This document shows, piece after piece, positions 45,855-55,072 of a DNA stretch of 64,000 nucleotides (within the stretch, counting starts at the first letter, position 1; each line of letters starts with the position of its first letter). The stretch covers positions 30,807,614 through 30,871,613 of the forward strand of contig OY754334.1 of assembly GCA_963573305.1 (NCBI GenBank), read 5' to 3'. Made by a program: the position numbers and the translations under genes. The notes under the pieces were generated by a model. It had not been told where the DNA came from. It saw nothing but the letters and a program-made list of their open reading frames with translations, and did not search any database. The stretch is from Pyrrhosoma nymphula. Its lineage: Eukaryota > Arthropoda > Insecta > Odonata > Coenagrionidae.

Positions 45855-46601
45855 AAGATATCGCTGCGTAGAGGATTGCAAATTTCATTGAAAGTGGTCC
45901 GATGTTTCAGTATAAAGATACATAAAGCCGCCTTGCTCTATTTTAATATCGACTGTTTAGTCGATATATATAGCGCTTTTTCGCGTCGGCCCTATGCGAA
46001 AAATCGTGAGAATTCCTAAGAAATTCACGTCGTTGGGTAGGTTTTCATAGGTTCTCGTCCCGTTCTTCGGTATAAGTAGAAGAGAGCCAAACTCAAACCG
46101 TTATCTCCGTACTCTCGTATCTCTTTCGAATTGCTGCCTCGCAGCCTCACGGAATGTTGGAGAACTGAGCTCTGCTCTCTTACGGAGACTCTTCAGCACT
46201 CCCCAACTCGAAAGAGTGTAGCCCCGCCTGCGTTTCTAGTCTTCCCCGCCGTGAAAAGTAGGTCAGTGATTGTTGAGAGGGAGTCCCCTCCCCCTTTCCC
46301 CTACCCTTACTTCTTTCGTCCTTCGTTTGCAGCCAGCCGAAGTCTGGCCATCCCTCCCTTCCCCCCATTCGTTTCCCCTTCTTCTAAGGGATAAGGGGAA
46401 GGGGCTTAAGTGGACGCCGAGCCGGCGAGAATATTGCACAACGCAAGATGCGATGAGACACACGCTCTGGCCGCCATTCTGCTTGATAGCTATCCTCCTC
46501 GCCAGCGACGTCTTGCCGTCTGGCCGTTCGCGGGATGGCTTGGTGTGCTTCATCCTAGTGGTCCATAGGTGCGAAACGATTCAGATATTATGACGCCAAG
46601 T
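45855..46601. other. GC-rich block, unassigned
   Basis: 46080-46560 is GC- and C/T-rich, with overlapping frames of 87-107 codons on both strands and no recognised protein. It may be a promoter or first exon, but nothing distinguishes it from a C/T-rich repeat. Confidence 0.3.
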
Positions 46602-46668
46602 GGATTACCGGTTTTTTAACTGCCCAATTTGACTTTGAAATTGTTGTTTACGTAATTCGGTCAGATAT
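46602..46668 (+). repeat. Short direct repeat, copy 1
   Basis: GATTACCGGTTTTTTAACTG, CCAATTTGAC and TACGTAATTCGGTC parallel 47183-47250. Confidence 0.45.
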
Positions 46669-47182
46669 TTTAAAATATATCGAACGACGAATTTGTGATG
46701 TTTAACAAAGCGCCGTCGAATACAACTTGCACGGTGCGTAGGCAGAATTTTCACAGACAAAATTAGGCGGGGGGGGGGAGGTTTAGTATAAGTATGGGGG
46801 GGTCAAGGATGGGTAAAAAGCAGGAGCAAAATTGTTTGTAGGTAATTACGAGTGCAATACTGCACAGTAACAGACGATTTTAAAAGGTTTTTGCTGTGGA
46901 AATTTCTTAAAGAATACAATAATCGCGATTTATTTCTAACAATTCCTAATATATTTATTGAAAAAGTTGTGTAGTAAGAATTAAATGATAATAATTTTTT
47001 GTTTTAAGAAGAAACAAATACATATAACTATTTCCTTTCGTGCCCTTTGTTAAATAAATTCAAATTTTCTCGGGTGTCCTGACACCCTGGATATATCTTT
47101 TATCCTGGATATATTATGTTATGTCACAAAAAAAGTGAAGCGGAACGGAACCTTTTATGACTCAAAAAAACGGCGCTGCACA
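46669..47182. other. Unassigned; poly-G tract
   Basis: G-runs lie at 46768-46780. The rest is AT-rich with no supported feature. Confidence 0.35.
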
Positions 47183-47250
47183 TTGGTTACCGTTTTTACA
47201 GCTGTCCAATTCGACTATAGGGAAGTCTAGTTCGCGTCATTTGGTCTCTC
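47183..47250 (+). repeat. Short direct repeat, copy 2
   Basis: TTGGTTACCGTTTTTACAGC, TGTCCAATTCGAC and GCGTCATTTGGTC parallel 46602-46668. Confidence 0.45.
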
Positions 47251-47269
47251 CTCAATATTAGAGTAAGTG

Positions 47270-47485
47270 TATGGGTTGCGAAACTTGATGGCACTCGCTT
47301 GTGAAGAGCATGATGTTAGGAAGAGGAAATCATGCTAGACTGTAAGGATAAAGAGGGTTAGGCTTCCTCTGAGAGGTCGCTACAGGAGTTCATTAGCACT
47401 TCAGATTGCTCATAAACACTTGATACACCCTTACTGACCTTAAACTCTCCTCTGGCGATTGCCACCAAGTTTTGTTATCCCCATA
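47270..47485. repeat. GCGAAAC repeat, short inverted pair
   Basis: TGGGTTGCGAAACTTGATGG at 47271 faces the minus-strand GGGATAACAAAACTTGGTGG at 47482. They form inward-facing ends of about a 215 bp element of the dispersed family. Confidence 0.5.
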
Positions 47486-48450
47486 CTGTGTTCCGTCTGC
47501 GGGACTTAAAAATCCTGGATTACTTTTCGTCAAGCTCGAAGAACATGCTACTGTCGACGCCAAGTTTCTCTCTACACCTGCTCCATTTCCCAAATGCTCC
47601 TTCCGTTACCAAAGTATCAGCCAATTCGTAACTGTGCGAGTGGTCTCAGCTGTCGCGAACAAGGTTGGTATACACTGGAGGTCCCGGCTACAGGTCCCGA
47701 GTATGGAGCGGAAGCGTGGCAGAAATAGGGATGCTTGAGTAGGATATGCCACCCCTACTTAGACCAAAACTTTGACATTTGCAATGATAAAGTCATAGTG
47801 AAACTTCCAATTAAAAATCGGATGTATAATATAATACACTTTCTCTCGCAAAAGCAAAACCATCTTTTCTCACTTTAATGGCAGCCCTTGCTAGATTACT
47901 ACCCAGATACCTTATTCTAGTGCAAAATAACTAGAAATCCCCATGATTACGGCGAACATTTTGCCCAAATAAAAATAAATTTCAAGCTCGAGAAGATTAA
48001 TTTTATTGTTTGAGATTAAATAATATCCTGCAGCTGCACTGACGATTGATACAATAACAGCCAAAGTAAATTGAACGTTCACAAAAGTAGTGAAGTAATT
48101 TGAATAAAATAATGTTGCGCAAAACGACCAAAAATTAATCCACTAGTTCTGACGAAATGCTGACTAATCCATCGACGGCTACTCGTGACCGTAAATAGCT
48201 CAACAGCAAGCAGCACGAAAATACAGAGCACAAGGTAGCACGAGGCAGGTGATCAGTTGGCGCAGAAAGACTCGTTTCGTATGGGCTTGCCTTATTCATC
48301 CTGTAATTACTAGGAAATTCTCTTATCTCTTGGGATTAATTCGTTGTCATCAAGGCGAAAGTATTTGGATATGATGATTTCCTATTAATTAGTGAACAAC
48401 TTAATTAACTGTCAGAATTTACTGAAGGAGACTAATTTCTATGCGCTCCC
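47486..48450. other. Unassigned sequence
   Basis: An 88-codon plus frame (47472-47738) has no recognised motif. Nothing is supported. Confidence 0.35.
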
Positions 48451-48626
48451 AAGAGATCTAAGATCTATTACGGAGTAGATAGAAACTTGGCTACTTTCAG
48501 GGTGACAAACATAGAAGTAATTACGGGAAAAACGTCCCAAGAGATCTAAGATCTATTAAGGAGTAGATAGAAACTTGGCGTCTTTCAGGGTGACAAACAT
48601 AGAAGTAATTACGGGAAAAACGCCCC
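48451..48626 (+). repeat. 88 bp perfect-register tandem duplication
   Basis: Copies 48451-48538 and 48539-48626 differ at only a few positions (TTACGG/TTAAGG, GGCTACTT/GGCGTCTT, CGTCCC/CGCCCC). The unit opens AAGAGATCTAAGATCT. Confidence 0.95.
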
Positions 48627-49280
48627 ACTCCACATGAACCTTGCAATTAATATGTGTATTGGGTGCAACCTCTATGTACAGATTTAAAAAAAAAACCTTT
48701 GAAACTTTGCTTAAATGCGTTTGGCCCAATATATTATGTAAGTGTTTAATTTGAAACAATGTTAATGTGTATTGGATATTAATGTGAACTGGATGTAAAT
48801 ATATGTATTGGTATTTTCTTATGAAAATGGGTTTATACCCGGAAATAAACATTTAAAAAACTCAAGAGGATTTAATCCTTGTACCTCTGTCGGGAGAGCC
48901 AACGATTCCATTACGTGGTTCGATGCGAATACGACGCTCAAATTAAAAGTCCCGGGAAAAACATTTGATGCTAAATTGGCGCTTTTCATTTGTTTTATGC
49001 CTTTTGCCTCTGCAAGCAGTGGGGCACTCATACGGTCGGGCAGTTACTGGGAAATGAAATCCCCAAAAAAATAAATAAACGAAAGTGGCCGCATCACGTG
49101 GAATCGATATGAAACGAGACCATACAGCGAGAGAGAGAGAGATGCTGCAACGGCGATTTATGAGGAATAAAAAACGGAACTTTTTTTGCATTCACTCACC
49201 TGGGCATTGCGTTGAAAAATTCAAAATTTCCTCGTCCATAAATCTTTTTTAAAAAATCCAGCTCCATATACTGGGATCTA
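48627..49280. other. Unassigned; possible minus-strand exon pair
   Basis: On the minus strand ATGGACGAGGAA near 49234 leads to a donor CCCAG|GTGAGTG (49200). An acceptor TTTCATTTCCCAG ends at about 49047. Joined in the MDEEILNF frame they read on for about 35 codons to a stop. The peptide is unrecognised and the evidence is splice sites only. Confidence 0.15.
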
Positions 49281-49728
49281 GGGCCTGATTCTGATGCTTT
49301 CCCGATGTTCAACTTTTCCACCAAAACGTCATTAGTTTCCACCAAAACGTCATTAGTTTCCACCAAAACGTCATGACTTTCCGACACTACGTCATCATGT
49401 TCCACCTTCCACCATAGAATCGTTCACTACATCGTTCATCGTTCAATGACTGGTGGAAAGTCAAGCTTCCCTTCCACCCGTCATCCACTTGGTGGAACAG
49501 CGCTAGTGTCGTGGTGGAAACTTTCCGACGTAAGTATGCGTGCGGAAGGTAGACATTGTTTTGTTCGCGTTTTCGAGGTAAGTTGGAAATCGGCATAAGT
49601 TTGTGACGTTCGGCTCTCCAGAGGGGGTCATTGAGCCGTTCATATAACGGATCAAGAGTCGTTCAATGAACGAATGGTGGAACTTTCCACCAGTCATTTA
49701 CTGGTGGAAGATCAGAATCGGGCCCCTA
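49278..49728. mobile_element. 445 bp TIR MITE, GGGCCTGATTCTGAT termini
   Basis: The element spans 49281-49725. The left end GGGCCTGATTCTGAT matches the reverse complement of the right end, GGGCCCGATTCTGAT. CTA flanks both sides (49278-49280 and 49726-49728), a likely 3 bp target duplication. The interior is full of TTCCACC and GGTGGAA motifs and contains a 21 bp tandem array. No transposase is present. Confidence 0.8.
49315..49377. repeat. 21 bp tandem repeat, three units
   Basis: TTTCCACCAAAACGTCATTAG is repeated three times with the last unit diverging. It lies just inside the left end of the MITE. Confidence 0.9.
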
Positions 49729-49861
49729 GTTGTCGACTTCGCTCGGCGAAATGAAAACATCGCGACGCGCAAGGGCGATTGACCATCCTGAGTCTCTGCC
49801 TCATCTCTCTACACAACCCGGTCTCCTCTTTTCAACTTCATTCTGTTCGAATGTGAAACCG

Positions 49862-50233
49862 TTGAAGGTTTATTTGAGCGATTTTTGGCCATGCGCAGAT
49901 TTGTTTGAAACTTTGCATACGTGTTATTATTAATTATATCTATAGATACAAGTGAAAATAATTGCCTTTTACCAATAACGTTTTTTGGCAGTTCAATGCT
50001 GTCTTAACTCGTAGCATTTTAGCACATTGTATGCATTTCATAATAATTCGTTTACTTATGTAGAGATTTTCTTCTAAATACGAAATCTTATATCATAATA
50101 TTATATTGGCTTCTTACGAATATCAAGGTGTCACTTCGATTCAAACAACATATTTAAATAAGATGAACGCCTAAATTTCGAATGCCGCGCCGAAAACTCA
50201 AGTCATAACATACTTGAATTAAAAAAAAATGTA
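49862..50233 (+). repeat. Dispersed repeat family R4, interrupted copy (left part)
   Basis: Homologous to 41690-42055; see that entry. It is interrupted by the F11 insertion. Confidence 0.6.
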
Positions 50234-50530
50234 AACTATAATTTTTATTTTAATAATAAAAAAGTACTTGGTTGTTATTCCACACTTTATTTTAAGGAAA
50301 CGACCCGGGTTTCAGCATCTCATGCCATCTTCAGGTGAAAACGACCCGGGTTTCAGCATCTCATGCCATCTTCAGGTGAAAGATGGCATGAGATGCTGAA
50401 ACCCGGGTCGTTTCCTTAAAATAAAGTGTGGAATAACAACCAAGTACTTTTTTATTGTTCAAATGAAGGAGTTCCACAGAGTAACACCGGAGACAGTGTC
50501 TTATATTATATTTTTTATCATTTATATCAC
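50234..50530. mobile_element. Foldback element F11 with internal duplication
   Basis: Arms 50254-50339 and 50377-50459 mirror each other (AAAAAAGTACTTGGTTGTTA against the reverse). The minus-strand head reads CTGAAGAT, stem GGCAT/ATGCT, then GAAACCCGGG. A 41 bp segment (AACGACCCGGGTTTCAGCAT onward) is directly duplicated in the left arm. The paralogous repeat at 41690-42120 lacks this whole segment. The right edge is approximate: 50460-50530 is neither arm nor R4. Confidence 0.8.
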
Positions 50531-50590
50531 TACCGGTATGATGAGTTCCAATGCATAAACAGATGCAATTTAATGAAATGTGATAAGCGT
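50531..50590 (+). repeat. Dispersed repeat family R4, interrupted copy (right part)
   Basis: GGTATGATGAGTTCCAATGC and ATAAACAGATGCAATTTAATG match 42080-42120. Confidence 0.6.
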
Positions 50591-51116
50591 GAGGCTGTGA
50601 GCTCCAGGGAGACATTATTGAAATAATGAGGACTTTTGGCGTTCAGATCGCGTCTTAAATGTAACGGTGGATAGTCAGTATGTTTGTTCAATTATTTATC
50701 AGAATAAACTCATTAGTCATCGGTGTTACGTTTTCTAAAAATCGCTAAAAATAACCTTCAGTTGTAAAGTTATTTCCAGCGTACCGCGTGGAAAAACTAG
50801 TCAAGTTTAAGACTCATGCCAGTATATTTTTAGGAATACTGTCGTATAAAACAAAGTTTTTCGGTCTTTAATATTACCATGTTTCTTCAATTACAGCATC
50901 CTAGATTATAAAATAAAATTGAATTAATGGTCTCTTTTATGACTTGGGAAAACGTTTGCTCAAACTAACTTTTGGTATTATTCCTTATTCCAATTTTATT
51001 TTAAAATTTAAGCAGCTCTAAGAAGCATACGGTGACCACAATATTTATTACGCAAAATATGTCTAATGACTAAAAATCTAGCCAATTCACGGAAAAAAAA
51101 ATTAATATATATATAT
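50591..51116. other. Unassigned AT-rich sequence
   Basis: No supported feature. Confidence 0.4.
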
Positions 51117-51315
51117 AATAAAAACACTTGAAAGGGGGTGGGGAAAGAAAAGTAAAAAGAGAGAAGACTTACAGGACTATAGGACTTTTTTCTATAGCTG
51201 AAGAAGGGCCTACATGCCCGAAACGTCCCTGTAAGTCTTTTCTCTTTTTACTTTTCTTTCCCCACCTCCTGTCAAGTGTTTTTATTGTTGTGGCCTATTG
51301 GCGAAATTTTCGTTT

Positions 51316-51357
<42 letters not shown>

Positions 51358-51505
51358 TATTCACTTCTTCTCCAGCTGACGAAGAGCTTACAGGCTCGAA
51401 ACGTTCCCAGTAAGTCGTCTCTTTCACTTTACTTTTCTTTCTCCACCCCCTGTCCAGTGTATTTTTTATTGTTGTGGCCTATTGGCGAAACTTTCCGTGT
51501 GTATA
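51117..51505. mobile_element. Foldback element F12 plus extra head-to-tail unit
   Basis: Arms 51117-51180 and 51220-51288 mirror each other (AAGAAAAGTAAAAAGAGAG faces its complement). The right unit head at 51198 reads CTGAAGAA, stem GGGC/GCCC, then GAAACGTCCC. It continues to a TTTTTATTGTTGTGGCC tail and a TG/TA microsatellite. A second direct copy of the unit starts at 51373: CTGACGAA, GAGC/GCTC, GAAACGTTCC, with the same tail. The arrangement is thus one inverted and two direct units. Confidence 0.85.
51318..51362. repeat. (TG)n(TA)n microsatellite
   Basis: GTGTGTGTGTATATATATAT continuing to about 51360. It sits between the two direct foldback units. Confidence 0.95.
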
Positions 51506-52289
51506 TAAATATTAGTTTTTATTATATATATATATATACACCTATATTGTTTTAACTTTACTCATTTTTGTTGCCCTACTCCGAATACGCCTTCAAAACC
51601 AAAGACGTTTTCGGGATTCATGAAGAGTGTGCGGTGAGTGACAGGTTTATTTTTATATTTTTTTTATTTTTATAATAATAATTTTTTATTTTAATAATTG
51701 ACCAAACAAACTAAGGCCCATGTTACCTTTTTGACTCTGTGCGATCTGTGCGTCAGAACTTTGATTTTTTTAAACGTGTCTCTCTGGAGGGCACAGCCAT
51801 ACCAAGTCCCATGGAAAATTACTCTAATGTTTTGTAAATATCTCTGAAATTATTATGAAATAATGAATCCAAGGAGGTTGGAACATACTTGAGGCGATAT
51901 CTAGTTGGTTTTCGAGTTTACAATCATCGTCGTTTGTGTGTCTCAAAGTGCGGCGACTTGATTTGCGCTAACTTCAACACCTTGAATGAATAGCTCCCGA
52001 GGACTCCTTGTATTAGGCTTTTCCCATCTTTTTTTTGACCAGTAGTATTCATCTGTTTAAGGTTTACGTAAAAAGTATCTCGGAAAAATTAACGCTGTGA
52101 GGGGTTACTTGATGGAACCACTGCATTATTGAAGAAAGTACGCACAAGAATTTGTAGAATTACACTAATTACTATCAATTGATACTGCACAATCTGTTAC
52201 GCCGACTATGCCATCGTTAGATAGCGGTGCCTCACAGTCTGGTCTATTGTAAACTGGATCTTAACGCAACGTTAACTGTGACGTATGTA
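51506..52289. other. Unassigned; R3-like fragment near 51912-52000
   Basis: 51940-51990 (GGCGACTTGATTTGCGCTAA and TTGAATGAATAGCTCCC) resembles the distal end of repeat family R3 at 38246-38300. The rest shows nothing I can assign. Confidence 0.35.
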
Positions 52290-52325
52290 CCTGATGATGC
52301 CATCATTGGAGAAACTGGTCGTTGA
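52290..52325 (+). repeat. Solitary foldback-type core motif
   Basis: CCTGATGAT, stem CCA/TGG, then GAAACTGGTCG. Inverted arms are not evident. Confidence 0.5.
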
Positions 52326-53499
52326 ATTCCAATATAGTGTGTTTTGTGGAACTCTCCTAGGACCTCGGCGTATTTACTTCAATTAGCATATGGGAATTCA
52401 CCATGCTCATTCTATCTTAAGCTGCATGTAATCGGATCATGTATATCCTCCTCTTTGAGCATTTCATCTAAATTAGTATTGGGATTTTCCTAAAAGTTTG
52501 CCACCAACGAATTACGCATGTGGAAAACAAAGCCAATACCGCGGAAATGCGAAATATTTCGCAAATGCCTCGGCAGAGTAGCTTGATCGAGTCCCCTTTC
52601 CGGCCCTCGCGACGTAGCTATCTGCCGGAGGAAACTGTGGTTAAATATTTCGCCTGTATAAACAGTGTGGTCGACTAAATAGAGAAAAATTCATCCGTTG
52701 GAAATGGCTTCCTGTGGTTGATGAACGAAAGCGACGAGAATGGAATCGTTTTTCCATCTCTATAAACTATTCCTAAAGCTATGAATCCCTTCTCTTGGAG
52801 TGAAACCATATATTATTTGCTCAGTATGGCTGCCGCCAAGAAGAGGATTGTGTTCACATCATGAACCCCTTATCCATTATAGTTACAAAAAACACTGTCA
52901 CTCCTTCAACTTCCCCAAATTCTCCCTTCTAAACTCTTCCTCCCCCACTATACAGAAAATACCTCATTTTAGAACATATACCGTCTCTCAAAACCTTTGA
53001 CATTGTAAAACTGTTAATGACGTCAATGCGTCTAAACTGAATAAATTGAATACTTAAATAAATTTGGCGGAAATGTATAGCGATTCTACTTAATTAGAAT
53101 AAGTATTCCGATTAGTTCAGCGTGAAACTGTTGAATTCAGAATAATGTGTACACGTTTATAAGTTTCTTCATTGTATAAATACTATTTCCGGAGTGGTTA
53201 AAATTGTCTATTTGTGTATTGTTTATTCTTGTCGGGTATGTTACTCTAGCTACAATGTACTTAAAATATTTATTAATGAAAATAGATATATTTAAAAAAT
53301 TATTTATCAAGTTGATAAGTAATGATTGCAATAACTGATTCATTTATGATATACCCAACGGCTTAATTACGTGCCAAAATTAATCTCGAACGATTGAAGC
53401 ACACCCCTCCTCAGGTGTCAACACTGTACTGCAAATTTTAAACCTGATCGGTAAATAAAGAAGTGTGAAAGTATTATAAAGTTTTAATTGTTCATCATG
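52326..53499. other. Unassigned AT-rich sequence
   Basis: No supported gene or element. Confidence 0.4.
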
Positions 53500-53720
53500 A
53501 ACTGTTGCATCTTATCTTTTTTTGCCCACTTTTTTCCGGGCTTGCGTCTGTTTCCTTCAATACACGCTCTAGTAATTCAATCTCTACATTGTCCCGCCAT
53601 CTTTTCCTTGGTCTGCCCGCATTTATTCTTCCATCCTAGAAGCTTATCTCTGGCAATCTTAACTATTCTTCTGTCTTCCATCCTACGCATGTGACTATTC
53701 AATGCTTCTTTCTGCCCGTT
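53500..53720 (-). pseudogene. RTE-like retrotransposon, extreme C-terminal remnant
   Basis: The minus frame reads SHMRRMEDRRIVKIARDKLL, then after a frameshift GRINAGRPRKRWRDNVEIEL and LERVLKETDASPEKSGQKK. This is the GHxxRM...GxRxxGRPRxRWxDxxE tail of RTE/BovB-type polyproteins. No catalytic part is present. Confidence 0.75.
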
Positions 53721-53982
53721 TGCCCGTTTTTTATATTCTATACATGGCAGTCCTTTCTGATATTTCTACTTCCCATTCTATTCAATAGGGTACTGTTGAC
53801 AGTCTCGGGCTTAACGATATGGAAATCTTTCATGGTAGGAGTGAAAGGTGAAACAGAAACTTTGCAATTTCCTCACTATTTTATTTTCCGTGAGCATGGT
53901 TAGGAAGCAAAACAACACAATTAGGTGAGTTAAGAGGCGAGGTAGGCAGTTAAGAAGGATTTGGTGCTTTCCCGGCAAAATT
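53721..53982. other. Unassigned sequence
   Basis: Possibly a further decayed upstream portion of the RTE remnant, but not readable. Confidence 0.25.
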
Positions 53983-54751
53983 GTTGAATAAAATCTTCTC
54001 TGGTCTTCATCCGGGCGACAGGTTACATTTTGTCCCACGTTTCGAGGTTCGACACGGCCTCGTCATCAGGGACGCCGATGACGAGGGCCGTGATTCTTAA
54101 GGAGGTTCGGTGGCTTCACTCCACTTAAGAAAATTCAATGAAACTTCCTGAATGCATTAATAATATTGTTCTAAAGCTACCTGCAAATATTCAGTATTAT
54201 TTACCTCAGGCTTCTTAAGATATTTGTTCGAGAAATGGGCATGAAATTACACAAGTCCCTATGCCTTTTCTTCTGCATCCTGCAAGTTATGCATCCACTT
54301 TCAAGAAAATTAGTCGTGGTGCCAGTTTCACATCGTGGCGGAAGGGATTTCTTCAAGCGCTCGGAGTAAAAATCTCTGTTACATATTTCTATCGATGATA
54401 TAAATTATTATGCATTGAATAATTAGGAAAGGTTCTTTATGATGAATAAAGCCTTGCGTTTCCATAAGAACCCGTGTAATTTCATGCCCACTTCTCGCTC
54501 AAATATCTTAAGAAACCTACGGCAAATAATTCTGGAAAAAATCAGGAGTAATGTTTCATCGAATTTTCTTAAGTTGAGCGAAACCACCATACCTCCTTAA
54601 TTTGGCCACGAGAAATTGGTCCCATGTATTGCGGAAAAATCAAGACATCCACATCAGCATCCCTGATGACGAGGGCCGTGTCGGACCTCGAAACGTTGGA
54701 CAAAATGGAACATGTCGCCTGGATGAAGACCCGAAAAGATTTTATTCAAGT
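53983..54751. mobile_element. Foldback element F13, split by a MITE
   Basis: The left arm 53983-54075 mirrors the right arm 54660-54751 (TTGAATAAAATCTT faces AAGATTTTATTCAA, and both carry the mirrored CGAAACGTTGGACAAAATG block). The right unit head at 54663 reads CTGATGAC, stem GAGG/CCTC, then GAAACGTTGG. A TTAA-flanked MITE (54101-54596) inserted between the arms. Confidence 0.8.
54097..54600. mobile_element. TTAA-flanked MITE with long inverted repeats
   Basis: The element spans 54101-54596 (496 bp) and is bordered on both sides by TTAA (54097-54100 and 54597-54600). Inverted repeats extend about 140 bp: GGAGGTTCGGTGGCTTCACT at the left, GGAGGTATGGTGGTTTCGCT on the reverse complement of the right, and a shared inner TTTCTTAAGATATTTG-type block. 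TTAA duplication is the signature of piggyBac-type transposition, although TTAA could also be part of the inverted repeat. No coding remains. Confidence 0.75.
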
Positions 54752-54884
54752 AAGGTGAGCAGTTTATGCATATATGTAAGTGATGGGAATGGAAGGAGGG
54801 TGGTATGGGAAGACGAGTGGAGGGTAAGGGGATGGGGAAGTTTAGGTGGAGGGCGGGGGAGGGGGGGAATGTGAGACGTACTTG

Positions 54885-55072
54885 GTAGTAGTATTTTTGT
54901 TTAACGTACTTCGACGGCTAAGGTCGTTTCGCACCTATTGTCTGCCACGTGCAGACAGGGGCAATAGCACTCGGATGAATTGGAGGATCACCCCTCCATA
55001 CTCGAGCCGAGCCCAACGATGCTTAACTTCGGTGACTGATAGGGAACCGGTGTTTCCATCGTGGAAGGCCTT
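54885..55072 (-). repeat. 5S rRNA-derived SINE
   Basis: Minus strand 55070-54970 reads as a diverged 5S rRNA: CACCGGTTCCCTATCAGTCA, CCGAAGTTAAGCATCGTTGG and GCTCGGCTCGAGTATGGAGG match the loop and internal-promoter region of animal 5S. It is fused to a non-5S tail (GTGCGAAACGACCTTAGCCG, AAGTACGTTAAAC) ending in TACTACTAC. A 5S head plus an unrelated body and short repetitive tail is the SINE3 layout. A 5S pseudogene is the alternative. Confidence 0.75.

Noticed and set aside
48943..49255. Two-exon minus-strand gene beginning MDEEILNF
   Set aside because: Splice sites fit, but the product is about 47 residues, unrecognised, and one side abuts a MITE. Kept only as a note in the gap entry.
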